Assembly: GCA_047967505.1 (NCBI GenBank)
Contig: CM106540.1
DNA length: 64,000 nt
Direction: 5' to 3' (one strand)
DNA from: Dipteris shenzhenensis
Taxonomy: Eukaryota; Polypodiophyta; Polypodiopsida; Gleicheniales
In this document: positions 11,118 through 22,660 of the stretch, piece by piece
Layout: each line of letters starts with the position of its first letter
How positions within the stretch are numbered: position 1 is the stretch's first letter
Notes under the pieces: model-generated
What the model was told of the DNA's origin: nothing
The model's input: the letters and a program-made list of their open reading frames with translations, nothing else
The model's database searches: none
Program-made: the position numbers and the translations under genes

Positions 11118-12368
11118 ATGGCGAATAGAGAAGTTAGGGTAGGCCAATGTCAACCACCAAACCAATCACAAGGAGAAGGCCAAAGTGTTTCAAAACTGCA
11201 AGATTTTATTACAATGCTAGGATGGCAAAAGTGAAAGTGTAACTTTTGCAACCAATTCTTTATAGGATCGACCATGAGGATAAGAAAACATCTGATTGGC
11301 GATGAAAATAAATTGATAAGAAAATGTGATGGACCGAATGCCAAATCAATTGCTGGCATTCTGCAAGGCATTAACAATGCCTCAAGTTGAATCACTTGTC
11401 TACCATTTGAATATGTAAATGAGTGAACATTTACTGCGTGCATATAGAGTTAGTGGGCATGGCTCCAGAGAAAAGAGGACGAAACCCTGCACAAGCCTGA
11501 GACTATGCTACACTCATAACTGTCACAAAGTGGAGATGTAACATATGCCATGAAGAGTACACAGCTTCAAGAACTTGTATGCACAAACATTTCTTAGGTG
11601 ATCCTCAAAGATAAATTGGAAAGTGTAAGGGTCTGGGAGTGGAAATGGTGATTACCATCTTGGGTGGTCATACAATCAGCACTATAGACACGATTGTGGA
11701 CAAAATAGTTGCGCGTCACCAGTCTCAACTTATAATTGAAGAACGAACCATGGGTCTTGAAACCTCGGGCGAGCGATCAGTGACTATAGAAAGTTGTTCG
11801 CAAAGTGCAACTACTCATAGTTGTGATGTTGGATCCCTTGCACAATCAGCAAGCTATTCGAATGTGTAGATGGAAAGAGGACTATGCAATAATGGGCATC
11901 ATTTGAATGCCCGTGCATGTGTGATGCAACAATCTCTCGAAGCTTCCTTCAAAGCACAACATATCAAGAAAGCGCAATAAGATGTGTTTGAAGCTATATG
12001 TCACACGGGATATCCATTGAGCATGGTGCAAAGCCCACATTGGAAAAAATCCATGGCCTCTATGGCTAAAGTTGTGGCCCGGGTTTTACACTGCCTAGTT
12101 ATGATGCTGTTCGTAACAACATGTTGGATGCTTACTATAGTAGGATGAAAGAGGAGCAACAAGTGGTTTATGATGGCATTGAGAAGACTACTTGCACCAT
12201 CGTATGGTTGTGACATTCAAAGGGGAGGCTTTCCGATAGTCAATTGATACAAGCAATGAGGCTAAGACGGGAGAATTCATTGTAGAGCAGTTAAGTAGAT
12301 GCATTGAAGAATTTGGTCTTAACAATATTATTCAGTTAATCACTGATAATGCCAAGAATTATCGAAAG
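11118..12368 (+). pseudogene. hAT transposase, N-terminal half (BED fingers and start of DUF659 region)
   Basis: ATG at 11118 opens a frame (with several stops) containing two BED-type zinc fingers: CNFCNQFFIGSTMRIRKHLIGD near 11237-11302 and KWRCNICHEEY...MHKHFLGDP near 11530-11611. Both follow C-x2-C...H-x4-H. Next come acidic linker sequence and a DUF659-like stretch (GYPLSMVQSPHWKKSM; then PSYDAVRNNMLDAYYS by frame shift; LITDNAKNYR). The frame is broken at 12369 by CACTA element F and resumes in register after the duplicated AAG at 29950. hAT transposases cut and paste DNA through an RNase-H-fold core; this copy is dead. Confidence 0.75.
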
Positions 12369-12660
12369 CACCACAAGGAACAGGACCTTTCAACAGAAAT
12401 AATGACCTTTTTTACACAAAAGTTTTTTTTTGACGGACGTCAAGGTTAGTATTTACGTTGCTATTAGCATAAAAAAAGAACGATCACTATATATGCATTG
12501 CTATATAGCGACACTGATAAATGTTGCTATATAGTGACATTGGTAAACATTGCTATATAGCGATGATTAATAGAAGCTTAAAAAAAACATTAGTGGGGAT
12601 AAACAACGCCACAACAAGCCCTATTTTGCCCCACTAATGTTTTTTTTTAGTAATTACAAA
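12369..12660. repeat. Left end of F: terminal sequence, subterminal motifs and foldback
   Basis: After the CACCACAAGG terminus come copies of the family-1 palindrome (ttgctatatagcgac, ttgctatatagtgac and gctatatagcgatg between 12508 and 12565). A foldback follows: aaaaaacattagtgggg (12583-12599) pairs with ccccactaatgttttttt (12635-12652). The same order, terminus then palindromes then foldback then 3' end of the second gene, is seen in A and D. Confidence 0.75.
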
Positions 12661-12864
12661 AGAATGTTTTTTGTTACAAAATTTCCCTTGTGAAAAGAGT
12701 GATACAAAATTGCTCAAATGAGCTGAGCGACAGAAGCATATACACGTCGAAGATATACAACATTGTTTGTTACAAAATTACCCTTTCGAAAAGGGTGATA
12801 CGAAATCTCTGAAAGGACCCAACATACAAAAGCATATACTTGGCGAAGTATATGCAAACTACTA

Positions 12865-14464
12865 CTAATACTGCTCATCCGAATCGTCGTCCTCATCCTT
12901 GTCCTCATCCTCATCGTGCTGGCTTGATCCTTGGCCCTCATGAGCTACGCCTGATTCCTAGGCCATCATCAAGACCTTGTAAACCTAATCCCTCATCATC
13001 ACCACTCACCTACACTAATGGGATGTTCGAGCTTTTGATTCTAAGAGTGAAACCATATTAATTGGAAATTAGATTGGAACTTAAAGAATATAACAGTTTA
13101 AAAAGTGAGATTACAAGTAGGAGTAGACTTATACCATGTGAGCAACCACCTCAGCCCAATTGACCATCGCTCCTTGTGCCTCCTGCTCAATAAACCATGG
13201 CTTTGTTCCTTTGTAAAACATGCGTCTCGTCTCTGTGTCTGTAGGAAGGTGACCCATCGCAGCTTGCTGTGGGTCCAATTTACGAGAGTTAGATAAAGTG
13301 CATGCAATATATAGTAAAACAAATAGAACAATACATTAAATAAGAAGAAGTAGACTTACCATGTTGCCTCGAACTCCAACCATCCACCTACAGCAAAGTG
13401 TGAAGTACCTACGAAGTCCAGCTGTCTCCTTGCAGCCCTCTTATGACCTCGAACAGTTCGGGAGGTCCCTATACTGCTTCTTGAAAAACTTCCAGTCAGC
13501 TTTGTTTGCCCAACTGGGTTTAGCCTTCCCCTTTGCGATGGAAGTACATTTAGTCTTTCCCCTTGCGATGGAAGTATGCAAGGTTGACCTACAGTGCTTC
13601 AAGAGGACCCCCATGCGCTCTTTCATGTAATCCAAATTGAACTCCCAATTTGGAGGGTTAGGATATTGTCTTTTCAATTCATTGATGAGTTCCTGCTTCT
13701 TTCCCTCATCTTGGTACTGCCAGTCAGTAGCTATGCCTTTCTTGAAATGGTGGCTCATCAACCGCCTCATGGTGGCCATCACTGCTGAGCCCTTTTTATT
13801 TTCTATTATCTCTCCAGCAACTGTGATTTCATAGGACAGGTCCTCGATTGGGTAAGGAGGACACATGGTAGTGGCAGAGCCAGAGCGAGTGGTGTTACTG
13901 TGAGCACTTACGGAGCAAGGAGTAGTAGTGGGAGTAGGAGAGGGCAAGGGACCTGACTGGTAGTGGGTCTTGGGACCAAGTGGAGACTTGTAAGGATGTG
14001 AGTGTGTTGACTCATCTACATTTCTTGAGTCAGCACAACATAAGTGACCCTTCCTACTTTTCCTTCCCTTACAATGGGCACGCCCAGGTGATGACTACTT
14101 AGTCAAAGGGGCTAGAGGGGATGGCTGGACAGTAGGTCCAGATGTTGGTGTAGGAGAGGGATTTGCTGAGGTCCTCTAGGATAGCAGAGAGAAGAATCTC
14201 GCTGCCTCTGCATCGATCATCTGTGCGACAAACTCGTTGGGACTCCTGACAAAGCCATGGGCTGCTAGCAAAGGAGTTCTCTGAGGGGTAGTCATAGTGC
14301 TACATCTGAGAGGAGCGGGCTAGGGGTAGCGGGCTAGGGGTAGTCATAGGGGTAGGCCCTTGAGGTATCGCTTGAGTGGAATCAATGTTCTCTGGAGAGT
14401 AGAGATCATGATGTCTGCTCCTACGAGGGTTTCTCTACTCGTCGGATGTGCAACATGATCTCGT
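12865..14464 (-). pseudogene. Transposase_24-like (TNPA-position) gene of element F
   Basis: Homologous along its length to the gene in A (27146-28602). The start codon is ACG at 14464 where A, D and K have ATG. The conserved block (13441-13947) reads ITVAGEIIENKKGSAVMATM, then HHFKKGIATDWQYQDEGKKQ, then RQYPNPPNWEFN and KPSWANKADWKFFKKQYRD. Later exons near 13280-13150 and 13010-12865 end in the acidic tail ...DSDEQY. By analogy with En/Spm TNPA it would bind subterminal motifs; that is inferred from position, not from a recognised DNA-binding fold. Stops and frameshifts make it nonfunctional. Confidence 0.65.
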
Positions 14465-15170
14465 GTCTAATTTGGGGGGATTAGACAAACGTAGACAGAA
14501 ACACAAAAACAAAAAATAAAAAACAAGAGTAGGAAAGAAGCGGAAAGACAACTAATTACTTGAGATAATTATAAAATTCAAACTCAAGAAATTACAGGTA
14601 TGCAATTAATCACTTGTGAAAATTATGAAATGACATCAATGCATAAAGGATAAATATGATAGGACAATTATTTACTTAAGACAATTATGAAAAGCTAGTT
14701 TTGAAAAGATAAATATTTATGAAAGACAAGTGGAATCCAATAAGATTTTCATATATATATATAAAATAGAGACCAAAAGTATGTCTCTGTAAGAGAAGCA
14801 TAAGAGAAGGAGAGGGAGAGGGAGACATATGCTCATGCATAAGCATAAGCATAAGAGAAGAAACAAACATATGCATAAGAGAAAAAGAGAGAAAGCATAT
14901 GTTTGAAAGAGGGGAAAAGAAGAGAAGGAAGAGGGAAAAAGAGATTGAAAGAGGGGAAAAAGAAGAGGGAAAAAGAGCATAAGCATAAGAGAAGGAAGAG
15001 GGGAAAAGAGAAGCATAAGAGGGAAAAAAGAAGACGGAAAAAATAAGCATATGAGCATATCCTCATGAATAAGCATAAGCATAAGCATAGGCATAGGCAT
15101 ATGCTTATGAAAAGAAGAGAAATTTAAGAGAGGGAACAAGAGAGAGAGCATATCTCTTTTTCCTTCTCTC
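14465..15170. repeat. A/T-rich 5' leader and GCATAAG low-complexity spacer of F
   Basis: Upstream of the second gene an A/T-rich leader (14510-14780) passes into repeats of agcataagcataagag mixed with purine-rich gaaagagggaaaaag. The same word family fills the spacer of A (23570-26880), D (59150-59620) and K (50300-51255), so it is an inherited part of the element, not a later microsatellite. Confidence 0.7.
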
Positions 15171-16012
15171 TTTTAGCCTCTCTTTCCTTCTCTTTACGTG
15201 GTAATTTTCCTCTCTTTTTCTCGCTTTTTTTCTTTTCTTTTCCTCTATTTTCCTCTCTTTTCTCCTCTCTTTCCTTCTCTTTTCGTGGTAATTTTCCTCT
15301 CTTATCTCCTCTCTTTTTCTCTCTTTTTTTCTCCTCCCTTTTTCTCTATTTTCTCCTCTCTTTCCTTCTCTCTTTCTCTCTCTTTTATCTGCACTTTTTC
15401 TCTCTTTTTTTCCTCTCTTTTCCTCTCCTTTCTCCTCTCTTTCCTTCTCTCTTTTTCTCTCTTTTATCCTCACCTTTTCTCTCTTTTATCCTCTCTTTCC
15501 TTCTCTTTTCATGGTAATTTTCCTCTCTTATCTCCTCTCTTTTTCTCTCTTTTTTTCTCCTCTCTTTTCCTCTATTTTCCTCTTTTTTCTCCTCTTTCCT
15601 TCTCTCTTTTTCTCTCTTTTATCCCCACTTTTTCTCTCTTTTCCTCTCCTTTCTCCTCTCTTTCCTTCTCTCTTTTTCTCTCTTTTATTCTCACATTTCT
15701 CTCTTTTTCCTTCTCTCTTTTATCCTCTCTTTCCTCCTCTTTTTGTGGTAATCTTCCTCTTTTATCTCTTATCTTTTTCTCTCTTTTTTTGTCTCTTTTT
15801 TTCTCTCTTTTTCTCCTCTCTTTTCCTCTCCTTTCTCCTCTTTTTTATCCCCACTTTTTCTCTCTTTTTCTCCTCTCTTTTCCTCTCTTTTTTTCTCTCC
15901 TCTTTTCCTCTATTTTCCTCTCTTTTCTCTTCTCTTTCCTTCTCTCTTTTTCTCTCTTTTTTCTTCTTTTTTTCGTTCATCAGTAATCTTCTTTTTTTCT
16001 TTTCTTCATTTC
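15171..16012. repeat. Polypyrimidine tract, about 840 bp
   Basis: Almost pure C/T on the plus strand, in units such as cctctctttttctctctttt. It produces long accidental open frames of Ser, Phe and Leu on plus and Lys, Arg and Glu on minus; these are not genes. It bridges the spacer of F on the left and the 5' side of the second gene of B on the right, and is the likely place where a deletion fused the two elements. Mirror-symmetric polypyrimidine DNA can form triplex structures. Confidence 0.75.
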
Positions 16013-16434
16013 ATCATGAGCCCAGGAAGCTCTTCAACCTCACCTGATCATATTTTGGGAGTTCTATAACCTTTTGGGGCATCCTCCTAGTCCTGGGGAG
16101 TTATACGGCTACATGACGGATACTCTAAACACCCCCTAGGAGTCGACACTACAGACTCCAAACCACCCAAACCCCACACAAGCTGAGATTACCCTAGTGG
16201 AGTCGAGATAGCCTAGTCGGCTATAGAGCCGAACCACTTCCCCCATGCTGTCAGGAGGCCCTTTTACCTCGTAGAGCTGTTGGCATACTCCCGTACAATC
16301 GAGACTCGGTTCTCCAGCTACGAGTGGTCAACGTAGTATCGTGCAGTCAAGAGTCGCTTCTCTAGCTATGAGTGGCCAATGTACTAGCTCGACATGACAC
16401 GGTAGTAGGCGTAGTAGTAGGGAGAGCAGTGGGG

Positions 16435-17400
16435 GATGCATGGCATAGTGCTTTGGGAGGGGTAGTGGTGGGGATAGGGATGATTCAGATGATGCAGACA
16501 TGCCAGAGGGTGATGGTATGATCTAATATGACATCACTCAGATAGGAGGCATCTATATGGATGCACGAGGAAAGGACATCATGGCCTTCATGCGCTCTAT
16601 AATTGGTAACAACTACAGAGATTGCTTTATTCACTACAAAGACCATCCAAAATGGTTGGCTGATGAGACCCTCACTGTTGCTCTCTCTAGGTATCCCAAT
16701 CCCCCCAATGTTTAGTTCAGAGATAAATGGGCCAAGTCAAAGATTATTATGATACTTAGCAATAAAATATCTGCACTTAAGAGGCAGGCAGTAGCGGAGA
16801 TTGCTAGGATCGAGGGAGGTCAACCACCAAGGGGCCCACCCCACACCGCTCACAAGCATGATTGGAAGAAAGCAATGAAGGCAGCAAAGGCGGGGACCCC
16901 AGTCTACAACACATGGAGGCACAAAGGATCCAAATGGAGCAATATGGAAGCGTGCATTTTGGAGTAGGGGGGATTTAAATCATGGGAGGCCCAATTTGTA
17001 AGTATCGATCTCAAATTATATTGTTTATGTAGTATATTAGGAGGTTATTTCTTTGTACTAACCCCTCCGCAAATTGTGTCATCTTGCAGCTTGATATCAT
17101 TGGCAAGTACCCTACTCCCATCGAGATAGCCTACCATCGCCACCATCACAGAGGAGATACATGGAGCCACTTCTATGATGATGGGTTGATTATTGAGGAG
17201 CAGTATATCTGGGCTACTGGAGCGCCTCCCTAGGTATTTGAAAGTAATTAAATAATGTCAATATTGTAAGTAAAGATTTGATTTTTCATACATTGATACA
17301 TGTTGTCCCTCGTTTACAGGGCCCTAGAGAAGCAGATGAGGAAGAAGGAGGCGAAGAAGGGGGCCAAGAAGGGAGCGAGGATGTGGAGAACTTAGATTAG
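16435..17400 (+). pseudogene. Transposase_24-like second gene of element B (three exons)
   Basis: Exon 1 (to 16997, donor GTAAG) reads KDIMAFMRSIIGNNY, SRYPNPPNV, a TAG stop, then KWAKSKI and GGQPPRGPPHTAHKHDWKKAM. Exon 2 (17090-17233) reads LDIIGKYPTPIEIAYHRHHH and ends TAG|GTATTT, where CAG would restore glutamine. Exon 3 (17320-17400) is an acidic tail ending in VENLD. The KYPTP.E...H block resembles the C-terminal part of plant Transposase_24 proteins. It shares the TAG after PNPPNV with G but not with H. The likely role is binding of element ends together with tnp2 (inferred). Confidence 0.65.
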
Positions 17401-17659
17401 TCATAGAAGTAGTGCTAACTACTCTTTTTGTACTTAAAGTCACTAGCTTGGCTTCGTGCCTCTATTGTATATACACTCCTCTTATTTTTTGTACTTGAAA
17501 CCATAGGACGTGGCTTGGCTTCATGCTATATGTACATACAATTGCTTTTTGAGCTACAAATTAATATACACTCTTTTTATTTTTTTGGCTTTCAATTTTC
17601 TTGTGCAACGTTCTATCAATCAATGCCTTGTGAACTAAACGTTTTGGAGTTGTAATGTT

Positions 17660-17919
17660 TTATTTGGAATTGTAATTGTCAGCTATAGACGTGCTTGCAA
17701 GAGTGCTAATTAAAATGTAGTTGGCTATAAGAATTGAATTGCACAATGTGGAACTGGGATTCTTGTTACTACATAGCATACACAACATACACAACATTCT
17801 ATTCAAGCACACAAAATTGTACTTTTATTAACAAAAAATATTATGTGGAGCGTCTATCAGAGCATCTATAAATGCATCTAAGTGTGCATCTATTTGTGTG
17901 TCTATAGACGCATCTATAA
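17660..17919. repeat. Right subterminal repeats of element B, proximal part
   Basis: Words such as tatagacgtgct, catctataaatgcatctaagtg and gtgtctatagacgcatctataa recur before the insertion of A; they continue after it at 29125-29321. They match the repeats of H and G, and the last three bases (TAA) are the left target duplication of element A. Confidence 0.7.
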
Positions 17920-18110
17920 CACTACTACACACGCATCCTATTGCGATGTTTACATACCGATGTTTAGCGCCCGCTTAGCGTTAATCGTCGTTATAAAAAT
18001 TGGGTTTCGTAAATCGTCGCTATATAGCGACTTTTGCCAAAAGTCGCTATATAGTGACACTGAGACAAAATATTATAGCGACATTTTTACATAGAGTTTT
18101 TTTTTTTTTT
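17920..18110. repeat. Left end of A with family-1 palindromes
   Basis: After the terminus come cgtcgctatatagcgac (18015-18031), gtcgctatatagtgac (18042-18057) and a partial tatagcgac (18074-18082). The full word is an 18-bp palindrome, CGTCGCTATATAGCGACG, best seen at 22563-22580 and near 28979-28996. Confidence 0.75.
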
Positions 18111-18255
18111 TAGGCCTTAAAAATTAGTTTTTTCCAATGACAAAATTTTTTAAATTTTCATACATGTTTGAGCTCATAGAGAATAAAAAAATGAGAGCAT
18201 GTACATCAAGCCTTTGAAGCTCATATATTCATGTCCAAGTTTGAGATGAGAAAAA

Positions 18256-21200
18256 TCAAATAAGAGCATTTACATCAACTGTTTCATCTTGAGCCAAGTC
18301 TAAGGCGCCAAGCAAGTCTATCTCCAACTCTATACCGAGTTGATCTCCTATATCATCATCGTACTCTAGTATCGTACGTTCACCTAAAAGTATTTGATCA
18401 TCTTCTTCAATAAAGCTTAAGTGTGGTGATTGATCTTGATGATTGTTGTCTTCCTCGTCAATATCGTGATCTCCATCCTCCTCCCGTGCGATGTCATTAT
18501 GCGCATCTTCCTCTTGCCTCATATGGTGATCTACATCTTCTTCGCTAGATTCATCAATTGGATCCGGCATTGGTAGTGGCATCTCCATATCCACATCTCG
18601 ATCTTCAAAAATTTGCTTACTTCGTGGTGCAACTTGGATCACGTACCACCATCTTGGATCAGAACGATCCGGATGAAAAACCACCTATATTGAAGATGGG
18701 TGCCAAATGTCGTCAATTATATATATATCAATGGACTTTAAAAATGAAAGCTTCGACTAATTAAATCATTAGTATGCACCTGCTCACAGTGCTCGGGAAG
18801 AACACAAGTATCACTTTCATCGGTCCAATGTTTGGTGGAGTCTATTGTAAAGAGACCGCTACTATCTTTTCTCACTGTCATATGGGGACCGTTGTAAGTA
18901 GTTCTAAACCATTTTACATCAAGAATGAAAATAGTAAATCGTCTGAAATCAATTTCATAGATGTCGCGTATGGTTCCACACGTATGGTTCCACAATAATC
19001 CAACTGTGAGGAGAGAAGATTGGTATCCGAAGCACTTGCTCGGCGATCTTGTGTGAAGTTAGCCATGACTCCACAATCATACGTGACTCTCTTTGAATCG
19101 ATGCGTTCCACGTGAAAATGTCGTCCATATGACCATAATGCACTGTACTTTTTGTACTGTAAAAGAGCATCATTAAAACAATGAAGATGCACCTATTTTA
19201 TAGCATATATTGCCACAAATAATTACTCAAGAGATAAGAAACTTACATGCACCATACATCCAGATGATAACTCCCGCTCACGCTCGTTTATTGTCTCTCC
19301 ATCACGTTCGGCTTTACGTACAGCCAGTTGTAGCCAATCAAGTGACATGTGAGTAGGGAGAAGAGCCAGATCTCGTGGATATGGTTGTGATCGCCTGTAC
19401 ATTACTCTGAATCTTGTCCTTGCATTTATTCTTTCTGCTTTGGCCACTTCATATCTCTCAATCCACTTCTGCATCTCAGGGCTATTGAGGATACAAAACT
19501 TATTGAATTTCTCCATTTGCTCTTCGCTCATCTTTCTTTCAATCCCTTTTCCTTGGGGGACCTCGCCAATGATGCGATCATCATCCTTGTTGTGCCAAGC
19601 TTGCGGCATATCAGGATCCGTGGATGTAAGAAACTCTGTGATATATACTAATGACTCTTGCACAAGCCATCCCTCTGCCATGCTTGCTTCCGGTCTTGCT
19701 CTTTGTCTTACAAACCCCTTTAAAGTTTTCATAAACTGCTCGAGAAAAAACATCCATCGATTATGAACGGTACCTGCTATAGCCACCTCATCAACTATGT
19801 GCACAAGCAAGTGGACTTGAGTTGTCATAATGCTTGAGGGAAAGTGCTTCTCAAGCAAGCATACGGCTTCGATGGATTCCACCCTAGCCTTCTCGATGCT
19901 CGATATAGAGATCTCTTTTTGAGATATCCACCTATTTTACATGTCCATGCATATGTAAGATATTTGAGATATCCACCTATTTCACATGTCCATGAAGAAA
20001 ATACATAATGCAAATTGATAGTAAGCATATCTCACAATACCACAGATCTTGAATATAGCATTTCTAACATCTTCTTGTAAGCACCCTTTTATTGTAATTG
20101 GAAGGATGAACTATCAAAGCAACAATGAAATCATGTCAACAATATAACATAATAATAATTACGCTAACGCATCACTATTATTGGTATACTAATTCTACTT
20201 AGAATACCTGTAAGACCTTGTGCCAATCATGGGACTTGAGCCCACTAAGCTTATTGTCCTTTGAAAATGCTCCTTTCAAGCAACGCATGTACCCTGTCGG
20301 TGTTTGAAAAGAGGCAATGTCTGCCTTGATCGCTGCCTCCTCCCTCGTAGAGAGGATCCACGTTGCTTTTGGGAGGACAACTTTTCCTGAAGCATGCACT
20401 TGGGGCCACAAACGAGACATCCTATTCGTAGCACGCAAGTCTTCTCACACTCCTCTCGAGTCCTTGGAACCAACCAAGTGTGCCCAAATGGTAGCCCCCA
20501 CATTCTTGAAGATATGCATGGGATCCAAGAGATGATTGATTTGTAACTGACCCCAATAAAGAAGCTCGTGAAAGATTGATAGCCTCTTCATACCAGGAGG
20601 AGGTTCCTCTCCATTCTCCCTCCAAGCTTGAATCCAATCACTTGCTTTCAAATATGATGGTGGTGGATCAAGCTGACCTCCACGTGCGAGATGGTCGAGC
20701 GGAAGGTATCGAGCATGATCTTTATAAACATTTTTCCTCATATGTTTGGAGTAGCGTGCAAGCGATTTCAGAGCGGGTCCACAAACAGGACAAGCATGGT
20801 ACCCACTTGTAACAAGTCCTGCACGCGTGCATGAATATGTTAGTACAAGACATGCGTGCAAAAGAGAGTAAAAAAAGTATAATCCCTCATTGTACATGTA
20901 AAGACATAACCACGTACCTGCGCACTCTCCATATCCTGGGTAGTCATGCATGGTCCACATCAAGATACCTCTGACCAAAATATCATTGGTATGCCTAGGA
21001 GCTCTAGAAATATCAAAGACCTGCACTCCTCTCCATAATATATGTAACTCCTCTATCAAAGGTGCCATGTACACGTCCATGTTTTTTGCATTGTACTTTC
21101 CTGGCATAAGTAGTGCAAGCATGAGGTGTCCCTTTTTTATTGTTAGCCATGGTGGGATATTGTAATTCACCACGACTATGGGCCATGTCGACCAAGGTGT

Positions 21201-22325
21201 CGAGCGTAACCCGAAAGGATTCACGCCGTCCATGGCTAGCCCAATATGTAAGTTGTGTGGCTCTCTCACAAAGTCCGGCCACTGATTATCTATGTGCTTC
21301 CAAGCTACACAATCTGTGGGAATCCTCAATGTGTGATCAGTAGACCGATGAGATGCATGCCATGTCATCAACTCCGCTATGGATTTGCATCGAAACATGT
21401 GTTGTATTCTTGCAATGATGGGAAAGTGTCTTAAGACCTTTACTGGTATCCGCTCACCCTGCAAGTCATCTCTATATCATTGTTCCCCACACTTTGGACA
21501 ACTAGCCAAATCTCCATGCTCACGAGGAAAGAGAATACAATCATTACGGCAAGCATGGATGGTATCATAATCCATACCCACCATTGTTAGCATCTTTTTC
21601 GCTTCATCTCTTGATGCGGGCATGGTATTTGGTGCAGGCAACATCTTCTGGAGCAACCTATGACAAAGACACTATCCAAATGATGATTCTCAAAACAAAC
21701 AATATCCAAATAATGAGTCAAATTAATGCAAGGGCTAACCTCATTAAGGCTGAGACACTCGTATCCGACCACCCATACTGTACTTGTAGATTCAAGATTG
21801 AGAGACAAGCACGTAGTTTAGACATCCTAGCACCCTCGTACAATTGTGTTGATTGCAACTCTCGCATTTTGACCTCAGACTTTGACATCACGTGTACGTG
21901 GGATGTAGTGCCCCTAAAAATGGAATCCATCATGTCGACCATACCCTCGTCGTCATCCGGGAGACTATAGTCTTGTTGAAAAGTCTTGTTGAAAGTGAGA
22001 AGGTATATGTGTACCCTCGTCACCCTCCTCATCCTGTCATAAGCTCATTCGTGTAAATATAAGGTCTTCTATTTCCTGGTATACAATAAGATTGCGAACT
22101 TAAATAGCTTTGACTTACCGATGGTCCATCAACATGTGCAACACCAATGGGGGGTATTGGTTCCGGCTCCTCCCCATACATCCGCAAGTGGCGCATGATG
22201 ATATGACGTTGATGTCATACTTCTCGCTTGCAATGAGTGCAATGACAGTATAACCTCTCCGTAAGCCACTCCATGCTCCTGGGCGTTGGTGCATCATCGG
22301 ATGAGCTTCCACTCGTCCCTTCCAT
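18256..22325 (-). pseudogene. tnp2 transposase of CACTA element A (multi-exon)
   Basis: Starts ATG at 22325; exon 1 has a finger-like CHCTHCKREV...H-x4-H. Next comes the pre-catalytic part with MDYDTIHACRNDC and CPKCGEQ, then the Transposase_21 region (21464-20445: KVLRHFPIIARIQHMFRCK; GLAMDGVNPFG; MPGKYNAKNMDVYMAPL). An in-frame intron lies near 20825-20917. A DUF4218-like exon (19900-19245: LLEKHFPSSIMTTQVHLLVH), a DUF4216-like exon (about 19158-18785) and an acidic last exon (18686-18256) follow. Stops at 22217, 21479 and 20447 are all TGA where CGA fits. A 14-bp duplication at 18967-18994 shifts the frame. This is the cut-and-paste enzyme of the element, now inactive. Confidence 0.85.
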
Positions 22326-22660
22326 CTACACTTATAAAATCACAACATAAGCATGAAGAGGAGATATTGACAATTATAAGCATAGCATGTTTAATTTGAG
22401 CTTCTCTTGAGGCCATATAAAAAGAATGACGTCGCTATATAGTAAGGATTGAAACAAAAAATCCTATATAGTAAGGCTATATAGTAAGAGGAGATATTGA
22501 CAATTATAAGCATAGCATGTTTGAGCTTCACTTGAGGCCATATTAAAAAAATGAACAGTAAGCGTCGCTATATAGCGACGTTCTGTTCCGTTGCTATATA
22601 GCGACGAATAAGTATCGCTATATAGCGACGCTGTGGGTTAAAACCCGAAACGCCGAAACG
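22326..22660. promoter_or_regulatory. tnp2 upstream region of A: internal cluster of end motifs on a 130-bp duplication
   Basis: Upstream of the tnp2 ATG are at least three full palindromes (gcgtcgctatatagcgacg near 22562, ttgctatatagcgacg near 22591, atcgctatatagcgacg near 22614). There are also partial copies (gtcgctatatagtaagg at 22431, tatatagtaagg twice). The stretch beginning gagatattgacaattata at 22361 repeats at 22491, a period of exactly 130 bp, each copy ending in the motif. Identical words mark the element ends. In En/Spm the TNPA sites lie next to the promoter and mediate autoregulation; I infer the same here. Confidence 0.65.

Noticed and set aside
15105-16047. Long open frames (262 and 178 codons on plus, 122 on minus) in 15.1-16.0 kb
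   Set aside because: They lie in a near-pure polypyrimidine tract and consist of Ser, Phe, Leu or Lys, Arg, Glu runs. Overlapping frames on both strands are open at once, the sign of low complexity.
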